Source of the DNA: Phylloscopus collybita
Taxonomy: Eukaryota > Chordata > Aves > Passeriformes > Phylloscopidae
Reading direction: 5' to 3'
Length of the DNA: 64,000 nucleotides
Assembly: GCA_027886175.1 (NCBI GenBank)
Contig: JAJNNQ010000023.1
Coordinates: 6,372,501-6,436,500 of the forward strand
In this document: positions 1 to 12,112 of the stretch, in pieces
Layout: each line of letters opens with the position of its first letter
Numbering within the stretch: the stretch's first letter is position 1
The notes under the pieces: generated by a model
The model's input: the letters and a program-made list of their open reading frames with translations, nothing else
Database searches by the model: none
Told to the model about the DNA's origin: nothing
Made by a program: the position numbers and the translations under genes

Positions 1-3000
1 GGACCTGGGATCTCATCTAGGAAATTCCCTCTTTGACCAATAAGATCCTAAGATGTTTCTCCTGAGCCTGAGTTTCTCATTACACCTCTGCAAGTGGACC
101 TGCCAAGCCTGGATTCCTGTCTATAAACTCCAAACAAATGGTGTCCACTTGCAATCTTGAAACTTCGGAGAGTTAAGGATTGGGAAATCACACCTGAGCT
201 CTGCAAAGTACAGAAAGCGAACCCAACCCTTTCCCAATCCAGCCCAGATCACCACCTTTAAATGTAAACCGAGTTCAGACTCAAAAAGCCCCCATGTCCC
301 CACCAGCCCCCATCCCAAAAGAAAAAATATCAGAGCTTTGGGAATTAAGTGAATGTGAAACTGTGACCCCTTGGCTCGTAAAAAGGCCAATGCACGTGAA
401 CAATCTCGGCGCAGGCTCTGAATGGGCTCTGCTGTGAAATCGGGGTTTGCCAGACAAGGCCCGGAGCAGGTACAAAGCAGCCCCCTGCAAGGCCACTTTA
501 TGTGGTGTTTTCTAATCCTCTTATCCAACAATGTGGGCACTGAACGCTGGAAATCACACACTCAGCATGCACTTCACATCCCTGTGCCTCCCGCGCCTGG
601 CTCCAGGGCCTCTTCCACAGGGACCAGCCTGCTGGGCAGCACGTCCCCGCAGGCCAGGGCAGGGCATTCCGAGGGACAGCGCTCTGGACAGCCCTGCCTG
701 ACACTTTCAACCAAGCTCTGCTCCAAAGCGTGCCTCAGATCCCCCAGCCCCTTCCTGCTCCTGCATCAGACCAAGGCTGGCTGACTCCAGCTAAAGGAGC
801 AGCTTCGTGGCTCTCTGGGAAGTTCTGCTGCTCCGGTTTTTGGAAAGAAAGCAGCAAAAGTAGAACTCTCACTCAAGGCATTTGGAGGATGAGGACTCAG
901 AAGGGATGTGCAGTAGGGAACACATCACACAGATCCAAACTCACTCCAGGTTAAACACCAGGACACCTTGACCACAAGCACAGCAGTACACCATCCCCTG
1001 CCCTGGGAAATTTTCCATGACGATTGTACTGGCCCTTCTGAAAAATCAAGCATTACTTTCTGATAAAGTGGCAAAATGTAACTCTTTCTAAAACATTGAG
1101 TATCTAACATTAACAGAAATGTAACAGGAGTCCTGGTACAAGACACTTGGGCTGGACTGCCTGCTAGGAGCAGCTGGTATTTATGGAGCAACACTTCATA
1201 ACAGCCACAGCTGGTTACACAGGATTTTCCTGGAAGAGATGACTCAAACTAACTCAAAGACTAAGCAGAGGCAACCCATTTTCTAAAACTCTTGCACAGA
1301 GGAGGTGGTCAGTATGGCAAAGGGCTGGAGGATGGGTTGGTGTGAGGATCATACAGGTCCTGGTCACAGAGGTCCACATGTCTGTTCTTCAAGAACACCA
1401 TCTGAAATGATTAGCAGAAATGTCCAGAGGACTGCCAAGAAATGAGTTACCAGTAGCACTGGGCAGGGTGGCTTTGATGCTGGGCATTCTGTAGCTCCTC
1501 AGCGCAGCACAGCATTTCCAACTGCAGTTCCCTCTGCTCCAAAGCCCAAATCTGCCCCAGATGCAGCAGCAGCAGCCAGCTGAGACCTGCGGGCAGGAGA
1601 GCCCGGGCACAGCCCTGGCACCGGGGGAACCTCCGGAAATGCTTCTCCAAGACAAATGTTTACAGTTCCCATCCAGCCACCGGTGACAAGCTCGCACACG
1701 CATCCCACAGGCATGGAAGCGTCTTGTGTCAGTGGGTTCACCCTTCCCAGGCAGCCAGAAGCACCAAGGGTAAGCAGAGTGCCTCAGCCTGTGCAGTGCT
1801 GGGGAAATTCCAATGTTCTCATTGATGCAGAGGGTGAAATCTGAAACAGACACCTGTGCCCTCCCTGCCCTACACAGGGGTCAATGGATACAAACATTCA
1901 CACTTGGGACAGATCAGAGACAGAACCACCTCGTGCTGGTGCTCGCTGAGTCACCGGGGAAATTTGGAAAAAACCCACACTGTGTTTAAAATTACTTTTT
2001 CCTGTACATATTGATAGGAAAAAAAATAATTGAAAATACTCTAATGTCTGATTTTATTTTTAAATAAAATTCTGAGATCGTTCGTAGGTCAGTCACAACA
2101 AGCAGTCTGATCTCTGCTAATTTTGTGGGGTTTGGGGAGTCCTCTAACCAGGCACTCAAGACAGACAAATGCAGGGGAAGAGTTTATTGTTTGTCAGACT
2201 ATTCTATCCGTTGGATGAGGAATTTATCCCAGAGCACCCCGTAAAAGCAGGAGCTGAAGCATTGCAACACAAATAGCCAGAGGAACATTCCAGAGAGACT
2301 TTAGGTTGTGGGATCCAGGAAAAACAGAGCACCAGTCAGTACACAGCACTGGTCAGCAAAACAACAAGTGCAGTGGGCCACAGGAATAAAAGGGAGATGG
2401 AAAAAAATCAAGGAGGATTAGAACATCCCATTCCTGCTGGGGAGCAAGACCAGGGGCTGATGTATTTTCTCCGCTCAACCATCAACCACAGCAGCCAACC
2501 ATAGCGACAATCCTTGAGCCTTTGCAGCCCCAAGGAGCCACGATCCCCCTCCCACCCCATGGGACTTCTCACCTGCCTGGCCAAGGAGCTCAGACACTGC
2601 AGGTGAGACTCAACCTGCTGCAATGGGACCCAACTCACTGCTCCAAAGCCCTGGAACACACCTACGGCACAGAGAGTGCTAAACCCAATTATTATTTCTG
2701 TTCCAGAGACCTGCCCTGATTACCTGGGAAGCCAATTTCAGCAACAAAGAGCTAATAACTCATTTTACGATGTGATGTGACAAATATAATTATGAGAGAG
2801 AAAGGGGCTGGAGGTTGCAGCCATGATGTGACAGTCACCCAAGCTGTCAGCGTGCACCACCTGATTCCCAGAGAGCCTCCTGCCAGAGCCAAACCCTGCT
2901 GCTGGAGCTGGCTCTCCATCACCCCGGCACTAACGCACGCTGTCACTAATAACAGCTCCCACAGCCCCCAGCATTCCTGCACGCCGGCTTGGGACCATCA

Positions 3001-6000
3001 TTTATAGACAATGAGTATCATCATAATGTATGAGCATCCATGTAATGGGAATTACATGCCCCTTTTCCTCCCCAGGGGTTAGCATTTCTCTGTTTCTCCA
3101 CTATTCCCCACAGGCACTGACCTTCTGGGCTCCTCTTCTTCCCAGCAAGGTGAAACAGCTCCTGGCAGCATCAGCTGCGAAGACAGACAGCTTCAAACAA
3201 ATAATCCACCAATGAAAGTTCAAAGCTATCCTGAAATGCCTAAAAATTTAGTGGCTGTACAGAGTGAAGTAATACTGAGCATCTGGAACCCAAATCCATT
3301 GTTCTGATAAAAAAGTGTCCTTGACAATACACATACATTATAGACTGAAACGTGCTGAATTCAGTGACATGAAAGACATGCAAAGGAAACCAGATTAGTA
3401 ATCTAGGATTAAAAAAGAGCTGTTGAAATGTCTCTGCTTGCTCTGCAGAGCAGGGCTGGAAGGACACTCACAGGACAGCACCAGCTTCCCACGGAGTGTG
3501 GCCGCTGAAGTTTCTGTGCCTCAGAGAACCCGAACACAATCGACTTCCACTGACCACTGTGATCAGGGAACAAGGTGTTGGACAGCCTGGATTTAGAAAG
3601 CCTAGCCAGGATTTCTAAAATTAAATGTCAAAACATCCTCATGTGGAAGCATTTCTATACATCTGCAAACACGTGGGAAACAAATCTAACAATTCCTCCT
3701 ATTTGTTGGGGAAACCTGGGAAAAACTACTCAGGCTGTTACAGTACAAAGTACACGGATGTCAACATGGACTTTCCGAGAGCTTGTTCCACAGGCTTTCC
3801 ATTGATCTGTTTGCTTTCAAAACATAAATTTCCCCACGTTGAACTGCACTAAATGCTATTTAGTAGCTAATTAACTTTCTGTGCTGAAAACCTCCTGTAA
3901 TTGCACTTCTTTCACCTTTTTGAGCCCGTGTCCCCCGGGGAACCCGAGCTGTCCTACGGCATTTGTTCTGCTCATTTCTATCTCACAGGCACAAGTTCCT
4001 CCCTGACACCGGGCTGCCAATCACAGCGGCAAAGGTCACTGGAGACCAAATTAGGAGCACTCTGCCTCTGACAAACTTGCTTCGCTTAGCTTGTTGTAAA
4101 GGGAAAATAAACAGTTACGAAAAATAATTGTATCCTTTCAAGCAGGGCACCGGGAAGCAGATCCAAGCGCTTGTCTAAGTCAGCGCATTGTTGTTAGTCA
4201 CTCCTCACATTCCTGTTATTAACAACATCCAAAGAACAGGCTGTTTACATCTGAAAAGTGCTGCAGTCCCTCCCTCACCTCGGACCGAGCAGAGGGTCCG
4301 TGGCCAGGAGCCGTGTCCAGGGACTCCACAGGCACCCTCTGACCTTGGGCTGAAACAGCAAGTTCACCGTCAGGGACGGGGCTGGGAATTAACACCAGCC
4401 CTGCCAACGCCAGCCTGACAAACAAACCACTGTAACACGGCGAGGGACTCGCGGAAACCCGATTATGCAGCTTTGCCTTCTGACGGGTGTAATTGGTTTG
4501 TCCTTGAGAAACAAAGATCAAACCGATTTGTTCTGCTTTACGAGGCTCTTGCAATCCCTGTTCCCAGCACCCTGCCCGCCGTCCCAGAGCTTTCCCAGCA
4601 CAGGTGGGACACGGATCTCCATCCCAGACGCTGGTGACAGCGGTGGCCAGGGGGGACCCACCACCCTGCCCCGTGCCCGAGAGGGGTGAAAGCCTCACCA
4701 CACTGGGGGCTTTGTTGCTCCTAATTCATCCCTCCGAGCCCTCGAGGCCGGAGGGGGAGCTGAGTGATTCCAGCCAGCAAGGGGGCATAAGAAAAACAGC
4801 CCCGCGGCCTCTGAAGGGTCCCCCCAGTGCTGCGAGTTAAAGCGAAAGGAAAACAAAACAAAACAAACCCAGAGCTCTTGAGTTAATTATTTTGAGTGTA
4901 AATGGGAAAAGGATTAAAAAAAAAAAATAGTAGTTTGTAGTGAACTAATGGGTGTTTTAATCTCTTTTCCCCCAAATCTGGAATGTGATACACCTCTACC
5001 TGCAGCTAGGAAACAAACAATCTGCTTTCACAGCTGACACTTCCATACAGGTGTGGCTGCTCTGGTAAACCCAAGTGAGGTTTTTCTGTTTTTCTCTGTG
5101 ACTTCTTGTTGCAGGGAGAGGGGGCAGAATGAGCAGTTTGATGCTTAGAAATAAAATACACACAGCTCTGAGCAGCCAAACACAACAAATCACTTAGAGC
5201 CGAGCGGACACTGCTCAAGGATGCAAATGTTACCTTCAGTTTAAGGGAGGAAAATGTTCCAGAAGCTCACTGGTGGATTTTTACAATCCATACAGAGAAG
5301 GGGCACCTCATGCCTGAGCTTACGCTCATTAATAAATCAATCGAAAAGCAACACTTAAAAAAAAAATTCCTTAGATGGAAAAAGTGATTTCTCAGCAAAG
5401 CCCGAAAAAGAATGTTTGCTTTTCAGCCCATTCCAGCCTGGAGAAGGAGACCTTTCTTCCCCATGTTTATTTTATTTTTAAAATCAATTGCTTATTTTGC
5501 TTTTTTTCCTTTCAGTTCAATCCATGCAAAAGTAAAATTCTCCCCTAATTATGCTAATTATAATCAAGCCTTCAAACCGCTGCTCCCTTGAAAGACCTGC
5601 CGATTACCTTTGTTCTTACATTCCTGGCTCTAAGCAGTGAACTGGGAATTTCAGGGGGACATTTTAGTGGCAAAGTTAACCAACTCCCCGGCCTCTGCTG
5701 CTGCCCCAGCGTGAGCTGAGCCGGCACCACCCAGGGAGGATTTCACTGTTTCCACAAGACAATGCGGATTTCCCAAGGGAAGAGCTTGCTTCAAGTAGCA
5801 GAAAAGGGAGAGGAAAGAGGAGCGCTGCCTAAAAGCATGTTCCAGAGTCATTGTAAATGCCTAATGCTGGGATAATTGTGAGGCCCGAGCCAAGGAGACA
5901 GAGGCCGTGCAGATTTATTTGCATATACTGCGGTGCTTTGGAGGGGACATGCTCTTTATTTTGATTCACTTAACGCAATTCTTCCTTCACAAAGCTGTGG

Positions 6001-6233
6001 ATACCTGCCAGTGCCATTTATCTCTGCTCTCCATTCAGATTTCTGGGCGTTGCAATTGTATAAATAAATAACAGAAGAAATGCAAGAATATCCAGGGAAA
6101 AGGTGAAAGCAGCCCTGGGGAGAAGGACTGTGGGGTGCTGGTGGGCGAGAGCTGGTCATGCCCCAGCAATGTGTGCTGGGACCAGAACCCAAACCTTGAG
6201 CCTGGGCTGAGCCCCAGCATGGGCAGCAGGGGA
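1..6233. other. TBC1D16 intron, no exon recognised
   Basis: This is the left end of the large intron after TBC1D16 coding exon 2. I found no open frame resembling the TBC domain or any other protein. AT-rich, possibly conserved patches occur around 2,000-2,100, 4,080-4,140, 5,300-5,570 and 5,880-6,090. The longest open frames lack splice context and look random. Confidence 0.7.
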
Positions 6234-6362
6234 GGGGGGATTGTGCCCCTCTGCCCCTCAGGTGAGGGGGGACTGTGCCCCTCTGCCCCTCAGGTGAGGG
6301 GAGATTGTGCCCCTCTGCCCCTCAGGTGAGGGGGGACTGTGCCCCTCTGCCCCTCAGGTGAG
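6234..6362 (+). repeat. 32-bp tandem repeat, about 4 copies
   Basis: A 32-bp unit built around GTGCCCCTCTGCCCCTCAGG and a G-run is repeated about four times with few differences. It abuts the 5' side of the CR1 fragment that follows, and the unit may derive from CR1 sequence. Confidence 0.85.
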
Positions 6363-6850
6363 ACCCCACCTGCAGAGCTGCCCCAGCCCCAGCACAGGGA
6401 GGAGCTGGAGCTGCAGCAGAGCCCAGAGGAGGCTCCAGGATGAGCAGAGGGATGGAGCAGCTCTGCTGGGAGGAAAGGCTGGCAGAGCTGGGATTGTCCA
6501 CCTGGAGAGGAGAAGCTTTGGGGTGAACTCAGTGTGGCCTTGCAGGGCCTGAAGGAGCTGACAAGAAACATGGAGGGAGACTGCTGACAAGGGGATGGAG
6601 TGCCAGGACAGAGGGGATTGGTTTCAAACTGAGGGTAGATTTAGATTAGATATTATTAAATCCTTCCCTATGAGGGAGGTGAGACCATGGCACAGGGTGC
6701 CCAGAGCAGCTGTGGCTGCCCCTGGATCCCCGGCAGTGTCCAAGACCAGGTCGGACAGGGCTCGGAGCAGCCTGGGACAGCGGAAGGTGTCCCTGCCCAC
6801 GGCAGGGGTGGCACTGGATGAGGTTTAATGTCCCTTTGCACCCAAACCAT
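6363..6850 (+). mobile_element. CR1-type LINE fragment, 3' part
   Basis: The stretch follows the known order of a CR1 3' end. It runs from a region like 'aggccccacctgcag', through an 'agaggagaagctttggggtgaac' stretch and 'caaactgagggtagatttagattagata', to 'gcacagggtgcccagagcagctgtgg'. It ends in a 'ggtttaatgtccctt' terminus. It is truncated at the 5' end, diverged, and has no reverse-transcriptase frame. It lies in the TBC1D16 intron, antisense to that gene. Confidence 0.85.
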
Positions 6851-6972
6851 TGCTCGGCTCCGGGATCTCCCGCCTTGGCCGCGCTGAGGGGAGGGGGGGG
6901 AGCAGTGCCGGGGTTCCCGGGGGGCACCGCTGGGCACAGCGCGCCCCCTGGCGGCCCCACCGCGCCACCGAC

Positions 6973-7166
6973 CGGCCCCGGCCCCGGCCACGGCCACGGC
7001 CCCGACCCCGGCCACGGTCACGGCCACGGGCACGGTCATGGTCACGGTCACTGTCATGGTCACGGTCATGGGCCACGGGTACAGCCACGGTCACAGGCAC
7101 CGGCCGCGGCCATGGCCCCAGACACTGATCATGGCCACGGTCATGGTCACAGGCACCGGCCATGGT
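6973..7166 (+). repeat. Degenerate hexanucleotide array (GGYCAC-like)
   Basis: About 190 bp of imperfect 6-bp units, mostly GGCCAC, GGTCAC and GGTCAT, follow a GC-rich stretch. The long His/Gly or Arg/Pro open frames across it in several phases come from the repeat and are not genes. Confidence 0.85.
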
Positions 7167-10100
7167 AGTGACCCACGGTCATAGGCCACAAAAAACCCAC
7201 GGCAGCCACAATCCACGGCTCCACAGAAAGCCACGACACCCCTGCCCATGGAGCTGCATCTGAAGCAGGAGTTCAGGCCTTCCCCACCGTCCTAAGCATA
7301 CCCGAACAATGCCCGGTGCCCCAGAGGCCTGGGGGGCAGAGGGGACCCTCCCTGTCCCCTCCTGGCTCCCGCTGCCTGGCCCTGGGATCTCCCTCCTGCT
7401 CTCGCTCCCTCCCCAACATCCCAAATAAGGAGCTTCACGGACCCCCTTAGCTGCAATTCCCGATCCTAAGTTAGCTGTCACTATTTTCTTCCAATGAAAT
7501 CTGGCAGCAACCCAACAGAGGGAAGAAACAAACCTGCTATAATTAATGTTCTTGCTGTTCAAATATTTATATAAAGCAAGATAGAGCCGTATGCCTCTGC
7601 AATCTCTTGGATCTGTCCAACCTTCTCAGCTTTGCAGCCGGGAACAACTTTAATTGATTACACAGTGCTGCTGATGGCTCAGGCCAGCTCCCCTTCCCAG
7701 TGCCTGGCTCCACACAGACCACCCCTGTCTTAGGGAAGCTTACACTGACCCCACAACGCAAACAGATGGGATAAAGGACTATCCTTCTGATGGAAGAAGG
7801 ATTTGTGGATGTTTTTTGCCAGGCATGGGTTTGGGTACAAATGAAATTAGGAGCTTCGCTGCCTTACATCATAAGTGGCACCTGTTCAGGCAAGTCCTGG
7901 GGAATTGAAGCCCAGACCAGGTACCCCCCCTCGCTCCTCCCCAGGGCTGAAATCATTAAAAACTGAGATGCTGCAAGAAGTTACAGGAGATTTTAAAGTC
8001 TGAGACCAATTCCCCTGGTTCCAATATAATCACTTCTGTTACAACAGCAATGAATTCCCAATCTCTTGATGACTCCAGAGCTCCTGCCAGTTCACGCTAA
8101 TTTCAGCTCATTTCCCTTATAATTTCGTCTCCTGTTTTTGCTGCAGAGGTCGGAATGGCTCTCAGCCCTTCAGGTGAGCTGCCAAAACAAGATGATGCAA
8201 TGCCTGCGCCGCTCCCACCCGCTCCCGGAGCAGCTCATTTACTGATGAGCTCCTGGGAAGCAGCTTAACAACAGGATGTGCAACACATCCGTAAAAATTG
8301 CATCAACTGCGACGCCAAAGGAGTTTTTCCTTGTGCTGTGAGCTCTGCCTGGGCTGTCTGTGATCGATCTGCCATATGAATTCATGTCTGCTGAAGAACA
8401 TGAGAACTCACCATCATCCAGCTCCATTATGACAGTGTTTCGTTATTTTTATTACTGGCTGCTAAAACGATCGATGTCTCATGAAAGATGTTTCCTTCCT
8501 GCATTGATTCCACCTTGACCATGTCGCTTCTGCTCATCCTTTCCAGCCTGAGCTGTGGGAGCTCTGCTGGCCTCTGTCCCAGCACCCGTGGGGTCGCTGT
8601 GGAGTTCCAGCCTCGGGCCAGATGTTGCCCCAAGCTCCACTCATAAACTCCAGCACTGAAGCTCCTCAGTCCAAATTTTGACTGTATTGACCAACATCCC
8701 AAGGTGAAGTGAATGAAGGAACCAACACCAGTGTTTGTATCTCCTCTTCAGTGTTGTTGTGGTGCTTGTCAGGTATCAGCAATCACAGCTGAGGAGTGAA
8801 AAGCCTCCAGCAGCCTGAGCAACCATGAAAATTCCTGTTATACAGGGATCACTCCGGCACAGCACAAGCCCCCACCATAAACTAAATCCCTCACAGAGCA
8901 CTTAGTGCTTCCACAACCGACTGTATAGATCTGATGTCATGGTCAGTTCAATAACTCCAGCAGCATCAGTGGATGGACATTACAGAGGTGTCAGATGTAG
9001 TTTGGTTGCCTGGATGTAACAAAAGCCTTTTAGCTTCAATTTACTGATGGGGAAAGTGGAAGCAGAGGAATTTCCCAGGGTGGCAGCAAGCCAGAGCTGG
9101 GCACAGAGAGCAGCTGCCCTGAACTCGTGTCCTTCAGGCCACAAGGCAAATGTTTCCTGACAGCCAACAAACAACGGGGACAGGGGAGGGAAGGGATAGA
9201 ATGGAATGATTTTATTTCCAGAATCCCTTCTTTTCCACAGAAACACAGACCCTGACAAAGCTGCCATCAATGCAGCTGGGAGCACTGAGGGGTCCCCAAA
9301 GTTAAGAAGGACAAAAACCCCAGGACAGTAAAGCCACCCTTCCTTGAGAGATGAGGGCACCCTGCAGCAGTGTGCCAGGCTGGTCTAAAGAGAGAAGCAA
9401 GAGTGTGCCTGCTGGTGCTGGGACACTCCCACTGCTCCCAGCCCAAGGAATTGTGTAAATGGGAGGAGGATGCATCGATTGCTGCATGGGACCCCTGGCA
9501 GCCTGTCAAACTGAGGAGCAAAGAGGATAAAAACATTTTTATTTCCTTACGTTCTACCAGGCAAGTTGGTGACTTACAGCTGACTTACTGGTTGTGCAAC
9601 TCCAGGGCTCCCCAGCCCACCTCCCTCCCTCCTCCCTGTGCTGCACACACTGCTGTGTTTGTGGCTCCCTCACACCCAGGTGGCCAGGCCACCTCCTCAG
9701 GGACACTCCAAGAGGCAGATGGGACTCGTGACTCCTGGTCACACACGAATTCTGTCAAGCAGCTCGTTGAGCCCCTGATCTCATCTGATCCAAGTGTACC
9801 TTTACATCCCAATACTTCCACAGTGACCTGCTTCTCCATTTCTGAGGATATCTAATCACACAAGAAGCTGGCTGGCCTGAAATGCAACATATTCCTTCAG
9901 CTTCTGCAACAACCACAGGGAAGAGCAGAGCTGTCTTTGCAGCAGCTCCCCAGTGCAGAGGGAAACAACCAGAAACAGTTGTTCCTCCTGGCAGAGAGGA
10001 GGTGGTAACTGGGAGGTGGGGAGGGAAGAGAGCTCAAACAATCTGCCAGCAGCACAAACTTTGTTCCCACTCCAATTCTGGCTCAGAGGAGAAGCAGCCA

Positions 10101-11062
10101 GCAGAAAAACCCAAACCAAAACAAACCCTTAAGAAACAAGGAAGCTGTTCCCATGTTCGTAGTAACTTCTGAAACAGCATCTTCCATCCCCCAAAACGCT
10201 GAGATGAAAGCAGGAAACACAAGATGCTTTTTGACCAGACTTTTGCAAAGGATTCTATGCAAAATCTCCCACTCAACAGCTTGTAAGATCCTGCAGATTC
10301 CATGGAAGGTGGCTCAATGGGGAAGAACAAATTGGCACAAAAAATGCACACACTGGACAAAACCCTTTCAAGTCGAAAGTCCCAAACAACAGAAGCTCTG
10401 TTTTATTAATCTGCTGCCAATTATGAGTGTCACGTGCACTGTGAGAGGCTTCAGACTGGCACCACAGGAGTTAAAAAAGCAGAAAAAAAGCAAAACCAAG
10501 CAGGCCCCTGAGCTGTGTGTGCAGAGCCGGCTGTGCCTGGCTGGAGCTGTCTGGGCTCCAGCAGCAGTGAGGAAAAGCCGGCAGAGGGCAGGGAAATGCT
10601 GCAGGAATTCACAGACAAGGCAGAGAAGATCCAATAAACCGTATTTCCTTCCTTTCCTGATACTATTTGCAGCTCAGAGCATAAGTGTTGCAGCAGAGTT
10701 AAACCACAAAACTCCTGACTCACTGGACGCTGCCTGGGACCCTCCTGCTCCAGCTCCTTGTGGGAGCAATCCAAGCCACAGCATTCCTGGGACAGCACGT
10801 GGGCTGTGGCCCATGCCAGGACTGGGGTTTCCCCAGGATGAGCTCAGCCTCCTGGTTTTCAGCAGCCAGGATGTTATTCCAAATGTGTCCCTCACTCTTC
10901 CCACTTCCAGCCACTACAGCGGGGTAATAACAGTTCATTCTTGAGCCCTGAGCTTCACAATCCCTCTGTGAGGACAGAGGATGCCAGGCTATGCACATTT
11001 CACTCATGGTCACTGGTGTTTCTCTCACTCACTGATCTGGCAAAGGCTGGATTTTATTACTT
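7167..11062. other. TBC1D16 intron, no gene seen
   Basis: Non-coding by inspection. A 263-codon open frame (10,153-10,944, plus strand) has no recognisable domain, no splice context and low-complexity Lys/Gln patches. I treat it as chance. Confidence 0.65.
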
Positions 11063-11126
11063 GGGATGGGATGGGATGGGATGGGATGGGATGGGATGGG
11101 ATGGGATGGGATGGGATGGGATGGGA
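11063..11126 (+). repeat. (GGGAT)n pentanucleotide microsatellite
   Basis: About 12.8 perfect copies of GGGAT lie in the TBC1D16 intron. The same motif recurs in reverse orientation near the CCDC40 promoter. Confidence 0.95.
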
Positions 11127-12112
11127 CAGCCACCACTCACCCCACTGCACAGGTGCTGGAGAGCTCAAGCCCAGCAAACCCTGTGCACATCCTGAGTGCC
11201 AAGCTGATCCAAGTCTGGCATCACCTCACAGAAAGGTTTTAAAATATCCAGAGAGAATTGAATCCATTAGAATACTTCCTCACAAGCCTCATTCTTACTG
11301 GCATTCTCTGGGCTTGAGATTAGCCCTTAAAATAGAGGCAAAATCTCTCAGCTGTCAGTGCAGTCTGTGCATTGCTGACACACACAAAGGAGAACTTGTT
11401 TCTTCTCATTTCAGGTGTAGTTTCAAAGCTGAGTTGTAGCCTAAAAATCAGCCCTGTGGTGCTTCAGGAACGCAGCACATCCATCCTCCCCGAGATGGAA
11501 ACAGGTAACACACCAGCAGGACAGAGCCCAGAAACTGAACCACTGGGCATGGAAACAGGGAGTTGTACAGGTGTCCTGCTCCTTATTCCCCTGCCAAGGT
11601 ACCCTCTTTCCCCATGTGGAGTTTCTGCAGGTGCCACTGAGAAACATTGACTGAAATACCCAGGTTAGACACGCAAGAATTAATATTTATCTGTCTGAAG
11701 TGGGACCATGTTCTGAGCAGCAACAAAACAAGCTCCCACGCGCAGGTTTCGTGTCAACACAGGGCCCGGAGAGCTGCCCACGGCTCAGGAAGTCAGCTGG
11801 GCCCTTTGATGTGGCTCTGCACGAGAAGCAACAAGCTCAGATCCTCAGCAGAGCCAATTAGGGTAACAAAGGACCCGTTTAATTTAGCAATGCTGCTTCC
11901 AGGGCTCAAGACAGTTCACCTGAAAGAACATACACAGCCCTGGATGTTTGGGGCCAGGGTTCACTGAGCAGAACTGGCTGACAGTTTCCTGTAAATTCCA
12001 TAGGAGGCTGAAGCAAGACAGGACATTGAGCTTAATGCCACTGTGTAGTTTCTCAACTTCCTTCAGGATCTCCAAGCTCAGCACCCAGAAACCAGAGAAA
12101 GGATGCACCCAC
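11127..12112. other. TBC1D16 intron just downstream of coding exon 2
   Basis: Intron between the donor of TBC1D16 coding exon 2 and the microsatellite. No exon, repeat family or RNA gene recognised. Confidence 0.6.

Noticed and set aside
6818..7168. His/Gly and Arg/Pro repeat frames near 7 kb
   Set aside because: Explained by the hexanucleotide array; several phases and both strands are open at once.
10153..10944. 263-codon open frame on the plus strand in the TBC1D16 intron
   Set aside because: No recognisable domain, biased Lys/Gln/Ser runs, no splice or promoter context, and other comparable frames nearby on both strands; most likely chance.
1..12112. Remaining TBC1D16 exons including the TBC domain
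   Set aside because: No minus-strand frame here shows TBC motifs such as RYYSHES, GYSQGM or similar; the rest of the gene must lie left of the window.
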